A stretch of DNA of 64,000 nucleotides from Aquila chrysaetos chrysaetos. Its lineage: Eukaryota; Chordata; Aves; Accipitriformes; Accipitridae. Positions within the stretch are counted from its first letter, which is position 1, and every line of letters starts with the position of its first letter. The stretch is taken from contig NC_044012.1 of the NCBI RefSeq assembly GCF_900496995.4, positions 26,301,606 to 26,365,605 of the forward strand, written 5' to 3'. The position numbers and the translations under genes are program-made. The notes beneath the pieces were generated by a model. The model did no database searches and was not told the DNA's origin. It saw only the letters and a list, made by a program, of their open reading frames with translations. Shown piece by piece: positions 1-24,144 of the stretch.

Positions 1-33
1 TGACTCACCGGCACTCGGGACCCCGGAGCCCCC

Positions 34-60
34 GGGACGGGACGGGACGGGACGGGACGG
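34..60. repeat. GGGAC pentanucleotide microsatellite
   Basis: About five near-perfect copies of the 5-mer GGGAC occur in a row. It is the same unit family as the longer array in INSRR intron 13. Confidence 0.85.
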
Positions 61-135
61 GGGGCTTGGCCGCAACCCTGCCCGGAGCCCCCCGCCCCAC
101 GGAGGGAGTGTCCCGCCGCACACGGACACTGAGCA

Positions 136-301
136 GGGTGCCTGCCTGCACCCTGCCTAGACCCTTGCACCCTGCCTGAACCCTGCCTGCACCCTGCCTA
201 GACCCCTGCACCCTACCTACGCACCCGCACCCTGCCTAGACCCCTGCACCCTGCCTAGACCTTTGCACCCTGCCTGCATGCCAGCACCCTATGCCTGCAC
301 C
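136..301. repeat. Minisatellite, unit CACCCTGCCTAGACCCCTG
   Basis: Roughly nine degenerate copies of a 14-19 base unit built from CACCCTGCCT plus AGACCCCTG lie head to tail. Copies alternate between a short form (CACCCTGCCTG) and a long form carrying AGACCC. The array is non-coding and lies about 1 kb beyond the INSRR 3' end. Confidence 0.85.
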
Positions 302-1192
302 CCCCAGCCCCAAACCCACCCCCCAACCCCACAAAGCAGCGTCCCAGCACCCCCAATCACACCAGGGCACACGCAATGTACACGCATGTACACATGCACA
401 CGCACAACCTCCCCTCCAGGACCCAGCTCCAGCCCGGAGCTGGCCTCACATAAGGGACAGGGGACGTCACACCAGCACCCCTAGGCTCATGGGGTCACCA
501 AGAGCCCTCCAACTTGTCCCCCCCCACCAGGCCAAATCTCAAAGCATGACAGAGCTGCCCCGGCTCAGCCTCTTCCCCCAGCACCCCATTATGTTGGGGT
601 GCAGAGAGGCTGGAGACAGGGGGGATATTTGGTGGCACAGTGGCCCTGTCCCCAGCTGTCACCCACGGCCAGGACCTTCCTCCTCCCTGGGGAGGCAGGG
701 CATGGCTGGTGTGCACCCACTGCCCTTCCCCCATGGATTCCCAGCCCCACCCGGCTGCTGTCTGTCCCTGAGCCCATCCCAAAGCACCTCGGGGGTGGCT
801 CATCTGTGCACTGAGTTTAGCACGTTCTCAGCCTGTGTTCCTCCCACATGGCTCAGCCCCAGGCCCACCTCCCACACCAGCCCCCAGTGGCACCCATGGG
901 TCCACGGTTCCCCCCTGCGGTGACCCCCCCGTGAGACCCCACTGGCCACCCCCAGCAGCCCCCCCGGCAGAGCGGTCCAGTGGCTGCCGCCCGCGACGTC
1001 CTCCCAAATTCCGGTGCTTTGACGTTTTTCCCCAGAAACGCCCCCGGTTTGGGCACCGCAGGGCAAAGCCACAGCCGGGGCATGCAGGAAGCAGATGGGG
1101 CCAGCGGGGGGGGGGGGGCGGAAAGCCCCGTGTGCTGCCCCCCCCCGTGACCCCCACAAACCAGGCACTGCCACGACCGAGCTTTGTCCCCC

Positions 1193-1198
1193 TTTATT
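1193..1198 (-). terminator. INSRR: Candidate distal poly(A) signal of INSRR
   Basis: AATAAA on the minus strand (TTTATT on plus) about 570 bases past the INSRR stop codon. A second AATAAA lies nearer, at 1569-1574. Either could end the mRNA. Confidence 0.5.
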
Positions 1199-1333
1199 CA
1201 CACTCATCTCACAGCCACAGATTAGACAGTGAAGCCCCTTCCGCAGACTAGCACAGCCCCGATACTGGTCCCAGTGCCGGGGACTGAGGGGAGGTGTGAG
1301 GGTGGCCCAGGCGTCTCCCGCTGCAGGGCTCCC

Positions 1334-1364
1334 CCGTGCCTCAGTTTCCCCACCTGTAAAAGGG
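1334..1364 (+). repeat. MIR-type SINE fragment
   Basis: The stretch GCCTCAGTTTCCCCACC followed by TGTAAAA matches the conserved part of MIR (CORE-SINE) elements, GCCTCAGTTTCCTCATC then TGTAAAATGGG, as remembered. Only about 30 bases remain. It lies in the INSRR 3' UTR on the opposite strand. Confidence 0.6.
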
Positions 1365-1568
1365 GGGGGGGTCACACTACTGACCTGTTTTCCAGGTGGC
1401 TGGGGAGCAGCAGCGGAGGTAGGTTGGTGGGGGGACCCTAAACTCCGCTCCCCACCCCCAAACCCCCATTCCTCTCCCGCCCCCCTCCAAAAAATAAGGA
1501 AAGACCAGGGTGGTCTCCGCCCAATCAGCAGTTCCCCTGCTCCCTCCCCCCAACCTGGGGTATCCCAA

Positions 1569-1574
1569 TTTATT
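1569..1574 (-). terminator. INSRR: Candidate proximal poly(A) signal of INSRR
   Basis: AATAAA on the minus strand about 190 bases after the INSRR stop codon. It would give a short 3' UTR. Confidence 0.5.
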
Positions 1575-1765
1575 CCCAGGGGAAATGCACCCCAAGGACC
1601 ATCCTTTCTTCGCCTGCCACCCCCTTCCCAAGGCACCCGCTCCTCGGCCAGGCCCTTGGAAGCAATAAATAACGCGGGGAGGTCCCAGTGGGGGGGCGGG
1701 GGTGGCCAGAGGAGGGGGGGCAGTGCAGAGTCCAGCACGGTTCCGAGGACGCCCTGGGGTCAGAG

Positions 1766-11597
<9,832 letters not shown>

Positions 11598-11860
11598 TCC
11601 CAAGTGGGACCCCCGGGGTCCCGTCCCCGTCCCACCTCGGGCACTGCTGGATGGTGTCCGGCCCCACACGTCGTGTCCAGCTGGCACTCCCCACCGGCAC
11701 CTGTGGCATGCCGGGATAGGGGTGGCCCCCACGGCCCTTGTCTAAACCCTGCGGCCCCTTCACTTTTGTTTTCAGCTGCTGCACACAAAATATTTAGCCT
11801 GACAACTGTCAGGGCCAGGGCCAGGGCTTGTTTGGGAAATAGAGAGGGGGAAAACAGGGC
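11598..11860 (-). promoter_or_regulatory. INSRR: Proximal promoter/5' UTR region of INSRR
   Basis: DNA directly upstream of the INSRR start codon. Readable elements are a TGACAACTGTCA dyad at 11800-11811, matching the TGIF/MEIS-type paired TGACA half-sites, and an AT-rich block AAAATATTTAG at 11787-11797 that could act as a weak TATA-like element. The transcription start is not visible. Confidence 0.35.
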
Positions 11861-11903
11861 AGCCCCCCCCGCACTGGAGTGGGCTGGGAAGGAAGGCCTG
11901 CCT

Positions 11904-11926
11904 CCTGCCTCAGTTTCCCCAGCTGG
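11904..11926 (+). repeat. MIR-type SINE scrap
   Basis: CTGCCTCAGTTTCCCCAGCT is the MIR conserved segment. It lies between the DAPK2-like 3' end and the INSRR promoter. Confidence 0.5.
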
Positions 11927-12191
11927 AGCAGGAGGATCCAGGTTGCTCTGGTGTGGGGATGCCAGGAAAGAAGCCGAGGACCAATGGAGTCCCCCCCGGA
12001 GTGGCACAGAAGGGACCACTCAAGGGTCACCCTCCATCGCAGGGTGGATCCGGAGTGCCAGGACCCCATGTCCCCTGGGGTCCACACACCCCAACAGCCC
12101 TGCAGCGAGGAGGAGAAGCTGGAGGAAGCTGCAGGTTCTCAGCACCAGCCGGTGCAGACACAGGAGAGGAGGATGGATGAGGGGGTAGACA

Positions 12192-12197
12192 TTTATT
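12192..12197 (-). terminator. Poly(A) signal of the DAPK2-like gene
   Basis: AATAAA on the minus strand, about 255 bases past the stop codon at 12451. It implies a 3' UTR from 12450 to roughly 12175, which leaves about 580 bases to the INSRR start codon. Confidence 0.7.
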
Positions 12198-12450
12198 TCT
12201 TGCACTAGGGCCGAGCACAGGCGAGGGTCCCAGCTGTGGGGCAGCCCCAGCCCTGCTGCAGCAGAGACCTGGGGGGGCAGGAGGTGGGGGGGCTGCTGCC
12301 CCAGTGACCCCCAAGCAGCACGGAACTGGGAGCACTGGGGCCGGACAGTGCTCCTGCTCCCTGGGATGGGGAGATGGGGGGACCCCAAGGGTTCCTCTCA
12401 TGGGATGCCCCCTCTTGGGGGGGGTCCCCATCTCCTTTCGGGGGGGGGGC

Positions 12451-15763
<3,313 letters not shown>

Positions 15764-15765
15764 CA

Positions 15766-18700
15766 CTGCAAAGACAAGAAGGCACCAGGTGAGGGGGAGA
15801 GGGGCTTTGGGGGGACAGCGCAGCCCCACAGAGGGCTCTGCTGGGCCAGTGCCCTGCCTGCACCCTGTGGTCCTGGCAGAGTCCCCCTCAGCTCATTACA
15901 CTGATGGGCAGGGCATACTAAGTGGGGGGGCAGCTCTTGTCCTCGGCAGCTCCAAGCCACAAACCAGCCTCTTTTGGCTGCCGGCTCATGCGGCAGCAGG
16001 CAAACACCAGGGTCTGAACCCCTATGCCTCAGTTTCCCCAGCTGTAAGATGGGGCTAGTGATGCTCCAGTGGTCAGGAGAGCCAGGACCAGTGGCTTTGC
16101 AGGGATGCAGAGAAGGGGGGACGTGGGCTCCAAGCCCCGTCTTGGGGCCACCTCGATGTCCCCAGGGCTGTGTTGCTGGCAGCGAGAGGTTTCCTGGACT
16201 GGTGCAGGCAGGGGGTCCTGGCTATGGGGTTTAAGACCACCGGGAAAGGGATAAGGAAGGTGATACCAGCCAGAGGTGGGTCCTTCCTGCAGGAAAAAAC
16301 CAGCTCGATAAGGGAGCACGAGACCCCAAGATGTCAATGCCCTCCCAGACGCCTGGCTCAGCTTTATCTCAGCAAAAAGGATGATGGGGCCTGATCCTGC
16401 ACAGGTGCCCCAGCAGCCAGACACTGCTCTCCAGCCTGTGCTCGGCACGTCAGGGTTTATCCCTCCCAAAGCCAGGGTGCACCCACTGCAAGGGGTTCGC
16501 TCCTCCTGCTCCTGGGAGGATTTGGGCATTGCCCCCTCCCCATGGGGCACCCCAGGACCCAGGAGCCCCCCAGGGGACTGTCCCCGGGGTCGGACCCACA
16601 TCACGCTGGTTGCACGCAGCCCTGCCAGCATGTCCCCATCCACATGGGGTTGTGCTGCCCCGGTGCTTGCACCAACCAGTGGCCAGGACCCCTCCTGTCC
16701 CCCCACGATGGCCCTGAGGGACAGTGAGTGGTCCCCAAGCCCAGTCCCCCCTTGCTTACCCCTGCTCCCAGTCCAGCTGTGCCCCCTTACCCTCCTGAGC
16801 CTTCCTCTGTGCCCAGCCGAGCTCTCCCTCATTCCCCAGCCAGCCAGGACAGGGGACGGCTCCTGCCCACGGTGACAGTCCTGTGGCACCCCCAGGCTCA
16901 GTGGGGGGCACCCAGCCAGGCACCGCTCGCCCCCGGCACCACATGGAGCCAGCTGGTCTGCAGGCTGGTACGTGCGTGGGGGCGGCTGCAGCTGAAGCTG
17001 GGCCACCGTTCCCGGCATGTGACACATCCGCAGGGTCCAACACACCGCCCCGGGGTCACAGCATGTCCATTTGTCCCCTGGGGATGGACACAAGCAGCCG
17101 ATCCCTGCCATCCCTCACCGGACAACCCCCTCGCACCGTGCTGCCGAGCTGCTTTTGCAAGGAGGGAAACTGAGGTACGGGTGGCCCCACGTCACTGCGG
17201 CCACAGCTGAGCTCACGGCTGCAGGGTGGCTGGAGCTGTGGGGGGCTGCATGCTGTCCCACCACGTCCTGCTGCCGGTCAGCCCTCCGCCAGGAAAACCG
17301 GCCCAGACTCAGCTGTGTGCCGGGACTGGGCTGGGCTGGGCTGGGCAGCCGTGCCAAGCAAACGCCCCAGCATCGGTCAGCCGGAAAATGGACTCCAGGC
17401 AAAATGACCTCGCAGGTGGCAGCAGCTGCTGCCCAGCATGCAACTACCAAAAAGCGCTGCAGGACCCCAAAACTCCCTGATCCCCCCACCCTGCACCGGG
17501 ACAGACCTCAACCCTGGCATGCCAGGGTGAGCCAGCACCCCTTACCTCCAGGCGAGGGTCCGGGCCCCCTGCACCACTGCGCACAGCTCCAGCCTTCCTC
17601 CAGCAAACCCCAGCAGTGGCAGGCTTTTCCTCGAAGTCTCGGCGTTTCCCAGGGAGCCGGGGCAGGATCTGGCCGCTGGCCGACTGTCTCAGAAGAAAAG
17701 CTCTTTGCGTTCCTCCTCCCAAGGTCTCTTGAGAAATCCCCCCACGCTGTCCGCGTGGCCAGCTGCAGAGAGGAGCTGGAAAAGGCCTTTTAGGGGCAAG
17801 TCCCGGCGTTTCCAGTGCCTCGGCTCCTCGAGGAGCAGCCAGGACCTGGTGGGACGAGCCGCTGGCGGCCCATGTCCCCCTGGCCGACGTCCCCCAGCCG
17901 CTTGGCACCCGTAAGCGTGAGGATTGCAAACAGGAAACCTTGCTGAGAGATAAATATATTGTACAGCTGCTGCCGGAGGGGAAGCAGAGCGGAGGGTGTG
18001 AAGGTAGCAGGGAGGGACAGGTTTCTTAAGGTGGAGAGAGCTGGGGCTGGCACTGCACCATGTGCCGAAAGGGTGCTGGGGGGGCACCGGGCACCATCCC
18101 CAACCTGGGGCTTGCAAAGTCACTGCCTGGTGCACCTTGTCCCTGTCCTGGTGCCATGGATGAGCTGGCCCCAGCCATAATTCCTGCCCTAATCCCTAAT
18201 CTCTGCAACCTCTGGCGTGCAGCTGGTTGGCACCGCTGTCGCCACGGGGCCACCCGGAGCCTGGCACCGCTGAGAGGGAGAGTTGCGGCTGGCGTGCAGC
18301 GGAGCCAGCGGTGCTGGCAGCTAGGCTGCTGCATTTCCCAGCTGGGCTCACCTCCCCCTTTTGCCATGCCCCCAGCACGTCCCGGGATGTGCCCGGCTCC
18401 AGCAGCCAGTGGGGAGAAAGACACTGCAGACAGAGCATGAGAAAGGGAAGTGGTGCCAGATCTCACCGTGCCAGGAACCGAATCCCGGCTCGTGGCATAA
18501 GCCTCGGCCAGCTGAGCCCCCCTGCCCTTGCACCTGGCTGCATGAGATCTTGGGATGTGGATGGGAAGAACAAAGAGCCTTTTGCAGGTGCAGACATGCC
18601 AGCGGGGCGGGTGGCCGCAGCCCCCTCCTCGCCACAGCCCAGCCCGTGCCGAGGGTCCCAGTGTCACATGGGTGTGACCCCAGTGCCACCCCATTGCCCC

Positions 18701-18853
18701 ATGCCGCCTTCCTGTGACGTCTCCCCATCACGCGAAGGCTCTTGCGGCATCAGTCGCTGCTTCCTGCCCTTCACAGGCAGCAGAGGTGCGAGTGCAGGCA
18801 AGGCAGCAGCGCTGCCCGCCCTGCCAGCCTGCCCCGTCCCGTCAGCACTGGCT
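15766..18853. other. Intergenic region between the DAPK2-like gene and SH2D2A
   Basis: The two genes are divergent (head to head). No protein-coding exon was recognised despite a 360-codon minus-strand open frame. The region must hold the non-coding first exon of the DAPK2-like gene. One candidate is a minus-strand stretch ending at a GTAAGG donor (17540-17545), with an AT-rich AATATATTTATC block near 17946-17957 upstream as a possible TATA-like element. SH2D2A regulatory DNA should lie toward 18.8 kb. Confidence 0.5.
16020..16070 (+). repeat. MIR-type SINE fragment
   Basis: CCTCAGTTTCCCCAGCTGTA followed by AGATGGGGCTAGTGA continues further into the MIR consensus (TGTAAAATGGGGATAATGA, as remembered) than the other scraps in the window. 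Confidence 0.65.
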
Positions 18854-21800
18854 ATGGACTCTTGGGTCACTGCGTGGCCGGACAGAGGTAGGTGCCTGGG
18901 CTGGAGGATCAGGGCTGGGGTCTGTCCGGGGTTGTATTTGTACCAGGATGGGAGGAAAAAGACTGAGAAGCAAACCCCGAGCAGGGGGACTCAGGACGGG
19001 CAAGCACCAAGCGATGTGGGGATGCTCGGGGTGCTCCCCCCATCCAAATGCATGACAGAGAAGGGGCAGAGGACAAGGGGGTGTGGAGAGAGGGAGCAGC
19101 ATCCCCTGCTTATCTCAGCCCTTCCAGCCAGGTCTTACCCCCTTCAAAGGGGAAAATCCAGGCCAGAAAGGTCTCACGGAACAAAGCCGGGCTTTGACCC
19201 ATTTCAAGTCCGACTGCACACATTGACACCCCAGGACCGGGGGGTTTAAGCAGCACATCCTGCCCTGGGGAGCAAAGCCACCCGAGCTGCCTCTCCCAGG
19301 CCAAGTTGCTGGGGTGGGGAAGCAGGGACGAGCTGCCCACCTCCACTGAGGACCCCTACCCGACTGAGGGATGCACCACAAGCTGGGGACAATGACGTTG
19401 TCCCCAGCTGCCTGGCCGTGCCCAGGCAGGACCTGACCCAAATTCGCCTTCCTGGCGCTCCCCATGTTGGTTTGCTGCGGTTTGGGTTGTTTTGTTTCAC
19501 TTTGTCAACAAGCTCCCTGCCCTCCCCTGCTTTCCCCGGCCCATCCCTGCCTGTTGCTGTGCAGGGACAGGCTGGGTGCTGCAGCCGGTGAAAGGTGGAG
19601 ATGAGGTGCCATCCGCCCCCGGTTCTCCCCATCTGCCCAGCTGGATCCCCCCACTCTCGGATGAGCCTCAGCCAGCTCCTCTGACTCAGCTTTGCCTCCC
19701 GGATCGAACCAGCCCCGGCCTCTTCCACCCCCTCAAGCATCTGCTAGGGATTAACGTTGTTTTGCCAAGCGTTGGTGGCTCGGGGCCGAGCTCGGGGTCC
19801 CTCGGCGGCCGCACGCAGAGCTTCGTGCCCGCTGCCTCACTCCCCTTCCCAGGGCTGATCTGTCACCCTGGGGACTTTTGGGGGGGCTGGGGGATTCACA
19901 CGCTTTCCCCTCTCTTCCACCCCACCCAGCTCACCAGTGTGCAGGGCTTTTCTCCTCCAGGGTCCAAGGGTCGTTGTCCCTTCTCACTACGTAGGTCCAG
20001 GGTGGTCTCCCTTGGGAGAAGCAGAGTGATGAGCCCCAGGATGGGGGGCACAGGTGAAGGTGCCCCTCACCCAGGCTGTGGGCAAAAGCAGTGCTTTTGG
20101 GGGGAGGTCATGGAACCCCCCCACGTGCCGGTGCCCCATGGGCAGCAATGGGGCACAGGGCCAGCTCGGGGCCCCGAGGGAGGCTTCGCTGCCCTGAGCC
20201 TATTTCTCCTTGCTCCCTGGTACAGGGGACCCCATGGATGTCCACCATCCCCTCTTCAGCACCTTCAAACCCATCAGCGAGGACAACATGGCCAGTGCCA
20301 AGCCGGGACCCGACATGACCCTGGTCCAGCCCCGGGGAGAAGAGCAGTCCCTGGGACACCAGGACACACACAGTAGGGTAGGATGTGGGGCTGCGATGGG
20401 TCCGTCCCCCTCAACTCACACACCTGCAGGGACCGTGTCCTCTTGGGCTACATCAGGAGCCCCATGCGGGGAGCAGAGCATCCTTAGGGCACGTCCTCAC
20501 CTGAGCCCCCGGCTGCTCTCCCCTTCTCTCCAGGTCCCAGCAAGCTCCTGGCCGTCCCCACCAGGCTGGTCCCCACAGGCAGGGGACCCGCGGCCGGAGC
20601 TGGTGGGCCTGCGTGCCCGGACAAGGCTGTGGTTCGAGCAGACGCAAGCCAGGAGGCTGGGGGCTGAGGGTGAGCTCCCAGCCTGGTTCCACGGCTTCAT
20701 CAGCCGGAGGTGAGTGGGATGGGGAAGCCAAGGTGGGGGACAGGGTGGCCCCTTCAGCATCCCCAGCCCTGGGCTCTGAAATAGGGAGCTGGACACCTGG
20801 CTCCCCTGAAAGGGGTGATAGCGAGTGGCTCCGGGCCCCTTCCTGCAGGGATACGGAGCAGCTGCTGCAGGATCAGCCCCTGGGCTGCTTCCTGGTCCGC
20901 TTCAGCGAGAGCACCATTGCCTTCGTCCTGTCCTACAGGTGAGGGACCCCCGGCCCTGTCCAAGGGACCGACGTGCCCGCTGTGCTTACCCCATCCCCTC
21001 TCCCCCAGGGGCAGGGATCGCTGTCGGCACTTTGTCCTGGACCAGCTGCCGGATGGGCGGTATGTGATCCTGGGGGAGCAGAGCGCCCACGCCGAGCTGG
21101 CCGACCTGCTGCAGCACTATGCTGCCGCCCCAGTCACGCCGTACCATGAGTTCCTGACGGTGCCATGCAGACGGGTGAGGACCTGGCCCCTCGTTAGTCC
21201 CTGCAGCCAAAAAAATGGAGTCATTCCTGCTATACGGATGGGGGTGGGATTTTCCCAAGCTGGGAAAATCAAAGGCAAGGGAAGTCCAAGCATCACGAAA
21301 GCCGGGGCTGGAACCAGAACCACCCCAGCCAACGTGCAGCATCCCAGCTGGGAGCGAGGAGCCGAACCGTGGGCAGCACACCCGAGGGGGCACCAGTGCC
21401 TGGCTGGGTCTGCCCCAGGCCCTGCACCTCTTTCCTCTTGTTGCAGGAAGATGAGCCCCAAGGACAGACGCAGAGCCCAGCCAGCAGCGATGCTGTGCGT
21501 TCCCAATCGAGTGAAGCACCACCAAACCTGCTGGTATACAGCACTGTCTTGAAGGGGTCCCCGGGAGCATCCTCCCCACTGCCTGCAGAGCCCAGCGCCA
21601 AGGGAAGCTCATCCAGGGAGGTAAAGGCAGGGCAGAGGGGATGGAGGCACTTTCCCAAGGACAGAAGCCACAGCCTGGCCACAGGTGTTGCGAGATCCAG
21701 GGATGCAGCCGGGGTGGGGGGATTCCAATTTCAGCCCTCACCTCCAACCTGTCCCACCTCTTCCACAGGCTCCCAGCGTCCCCCCACCACTCCCAGCCAA

Positions 21801-22728
21801 GGCCAGCTCCTTGGCCACAGCTCAGGGGCCGCACAGCCCCGCCGGTGGTGGAGCAACTCCCTATCCTCAGGTGCATGAAGAAGCTGTCCTGTCCGAGCCG
21901 CCCGATGCCAAGTACCAGCAGCTCATGTGCTTCCACACCTATGCCGAGCCCCATGAGGACATCGCACGCAGCCCCCCCACCAACTACGAGCCAGAAGAGC
22001 TCATCCCCTTCTATGCCATGGGACGGGGCTCGAGCCCCAGCACTGGCCCCCAGGAGAACATCTACTCCGAGGTGGTGCTGGCCCGGCAGGATCTGCCCGC
22101 TCCGCTTTCCCAAGGGACCCAAGGTGCCTTCTCCACACTGCCCTCCAAATCCCGTGCTCACCGCCGGCTCTTCCGCAGCATATCCAGCCAGGTGTCCAAG
22201 AGGCGGCAGCTACCTGCAGTTCCCACTGCAGACAGGAAGGAGAGAGGAGCCTCCAGCCCAACCGCGGAGGTGCGTTCCCCATAGCAGGTCACGTTGTAGA
22301 GCTGCTCGTTGCTCTAGAGCTCAGTCCCAACTCAGCAAGACCTCCTGTAGAGTCTGGTGGGCAGGGGTTTGCTCCAAATCAGGGTCACGGGGGGAGAAGG
22401 GGGTTCCCTGCTCACGGCTGCACGCTGGAGCAATGGTCTCCAACTCACAGCCAAAGCAGGAGCAAAGTTGAAGGCTGGGAGGGTGAAGGACCAACTTTTA
22501 ACCATGTCCCAGCTCTCAAGTCAAACCTCCACCCAATAAAGCATGATCTCACAGCCGTTTCCCTTCAACCTCTCCCCACAGATTCCCCAGGACACAACGA
22601 ACCCTCCGCTCAAGTTCGATGATCCCGTTTACAGCCGGAGGACGAGTGCTGCAAAGCAAGCCATGGCTGCAGCAGGGCAGGAGAGCCCCGAGAACATTTA
22701 CGAACAGCTTTCAGGACAGTGTCTCTAA
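18854..22728 (+). CDS. SH2D2A: SH2 domain-containing adaptor SH2D2A (T-cell-specific adaptor, TSAd)
   Basis: Cytosolic adaptor that in mammals binds LCK and phosphotyrosine partners in T cells and VEGFR2 in endothelium. Exons: 18854-18887, 20226-20377, 20534-20709, 20849-20938, 21009-21174, 21447-21620, 21769-22269, 22582-22728; 1440 bases, 479 aa (human about 389). A short N-terminus is followed by RTRLWFEQTQ (human RAWFQKTQAH), then the SH2 domain near residues 113-205: AWFHGFISRR, FLVRFSES with the phosphotyrosine-binding Arg near 138, and RCRHFVLDQLPDGRYVILGE. The proline-rich C-terminus has PLPAK-type SH3 ligands and tyrosine sites (VYSTV, NIYSEV, PVYSRR, NIYEQL), plus PFYAMGRGS, nearly identical to human AFYAMGRGS. 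The start is the first ATG of exon 1; its 11 codons are weakly constrained. It converges on PRCC. Confidence 0.93.
18888..20225 (+). other. SH2D2A: SH2D2A intron 1
   Basis: A 1.3-kb intron from donor GTAGGT to acceptor TACAG. No further exon, repeat array or element was recognised in it. Confidence 0.7.
22270..22540 (+). terminator. SH2D2A: Possible intronic terminal exon and poly(A) signal in SH2D2A
   Basis: Reading past the exon 7 donor adds only VRSP before a stop at 22282-22284. A perfect AATAAA follows at 22535-22540, still inside the intron. Together they could make a shorter mRNA that lacks the last 49 codons and the NIYEQL tyrosine site. Confidence 0.4.
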
Positions 22729-24015
22729 GCCGCCCACACAGGTAGGTCTAAGACAAGGGCCAGTTCCCGGCTCCCAGGCAGAAGGAAGCTCTCAGGCTCC
22801 TTCACTGCTAAAGGAAGCCCTTGGACCTGGAAGGAGAGGTCCAAGGCTGCAGTTGGCCCCTCCACAGATAACCAGCACCCTGGCAGCATCAGCAATGCCA
22901 GTTCACTCCACGCTGGGATTCCCACGCCCTTCCCAAGGCAGCAGCCTGCTTCCCAAGCCCTGCGAGACAGTTAAGAGGGGAACGGATTTAATTTGTCTTT
23001 GAACACATTCAGAAAGCGATTTCTGTTAATAGAACAAGGGTGGAAAAGGCCATTATAGTAAAATTAGAGATGGGTTTCAGGCATGGCTGGTGCATCCAGA
23101 GTCAGCTATTAAACTGGCCACAAGCCAGAGCGACACCACAGCCTGGCAGGCAGGGCCACACCAAACCTCACGAGCCCAGCGCTGACACTTCCAAGCCCTG
23201 CACATTGCCTCAGCCACAAAACACAAGATAGCACCAACCCTGAGGAGCAAATTCAGCTGCAGGTTGGCGACACCAACCCTGGTGCTGCCCAGCGGCGTGC
23301 AAATTCCAGGCCTTGTCATTTCTTCTGAAACAACACCAAGGCGACATCATTCTCACGGCAGACAAAGTGCACCCAGCCTTAAACGGAGCAGAAAGCATAC
23401 GAGGACAGACAAAGCCCCACGCTGGGATGTGTTAGAGCTTCAAGAGCTTCAAGACAGGGAGGGAAAAGGTGGGCTGCGGAGTTGGAGTTGTTTTCTTTTA
23501 CCTCGCTGAAGAAAAACTCACTTTCGCTTTTCACAAGCCTACTTTTTCTTGCTCTTAAATGGCTAAAAGCAGAGCACAAGTCAGCCACGATTCCCGCCCT
23601 CGTAACTCCCCTCTAGTGCTAAAAATGAGCCATTACACACCAAAATAGAAACAGAAAAGGGAAACCCGTGAGCTTCAGCCTCCCTCTCGGCTTGCTCCAG
23701 GACTCCACCAAGGCCGCTGAAGAAGAGTTTGGGAGCAGAGGGTCTGCCAGAGGATGGAGTTTCCTTGCCCCACAGCAGCTGCTCTGCCTTCGATGCTGCA
23801 GCAAAGCCCTCCAGCATTGCCACCAGCTCCGAGCTGGGAACACTGAGGGCAAGGCTTGGCGTTTTAAACTGATGGACCCACAGCAGTGAGCACAACTCAC
23901 TGCTGGGATTTGCACCCCAGATGGGCTGTGCATAGCAAACTCCCCTCGGACAAGAGTTTTGTCACCAGCTGTGCAACAGCATCCGCTCTGCGAATAAACT
24001 AAGGCAGCCATCACC
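22729..24015 (+). other. SH2D2A: SH2D2A 3' UTR region
   Basis: No coding signal is seen. A plus-strand AATAAA lies at 23993-23998. It would give a 3' UTR of about 1.3 kb ending about 120 bases from the first PRCC poly(A) signal on the other strand, so the two genes are tail to tail. Confidence 0.5.
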
Positions 24016-24138
24016 AAAACACATGCTGCCACGATGGTGCTTCAGCCTTGCCAGGGAGGGGAGAAGGAAAACCAATGCCTTGAGCAAGGAGTTGAGCACC
24101 TCACGATGGAAACAGGTGTGGTTCGGTTCATTTAAAAG

Positions 24139-24144
24139 TTTATT
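24139..24144 (-). terminator. PRCC: Poly(A) signal of PRCC
   Basis: AATAAA on the minus strand about 1.66 kb past the PRCC stop codon. The AT-rich 3' UTR that precedes it contains two long A runs on the plus strand. Confidence 0.6.

Larger units (their letters stand above)
1..1190. other. Intergenic flank downstream of INSRR, no gene recognised
   Basis: No reading frame here has family resemblance, exon-like splice borders or codon pattern. The stretch holds a pentamer run and a minisatellite at its left end (listed separately), then GC-rich unique DNA. In human the neighbour on one side of INSRR is NTRK1; no NTRK1 exon was found here. The longer open frames in this stretch are low-complexity products of GC-rich DNA. 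Confidence 0.6.

Noticed and set aside
1-1190. NTRK1 next to INSRR
   Set aside because: Expected from human gene order, but no immunoglobulin, LRR or kinase exon of NTRK1 could be read in the left flank.
1663-1668. Plus-strand AATAAA as the end of an unseen plus-strand gene
   Set aside because: No plus-strand coding exon precedes it; it lies in the INSRR 3' UTR and is probably chance.
16029-17111. A 360-codon minus-strand open frame between the DAPK2-like gene and SH2D2A
   Set aside because: No family resemblance, low-complexity composition and overlap with several other frames; stop codons are simply rare in GC-rich DNA.
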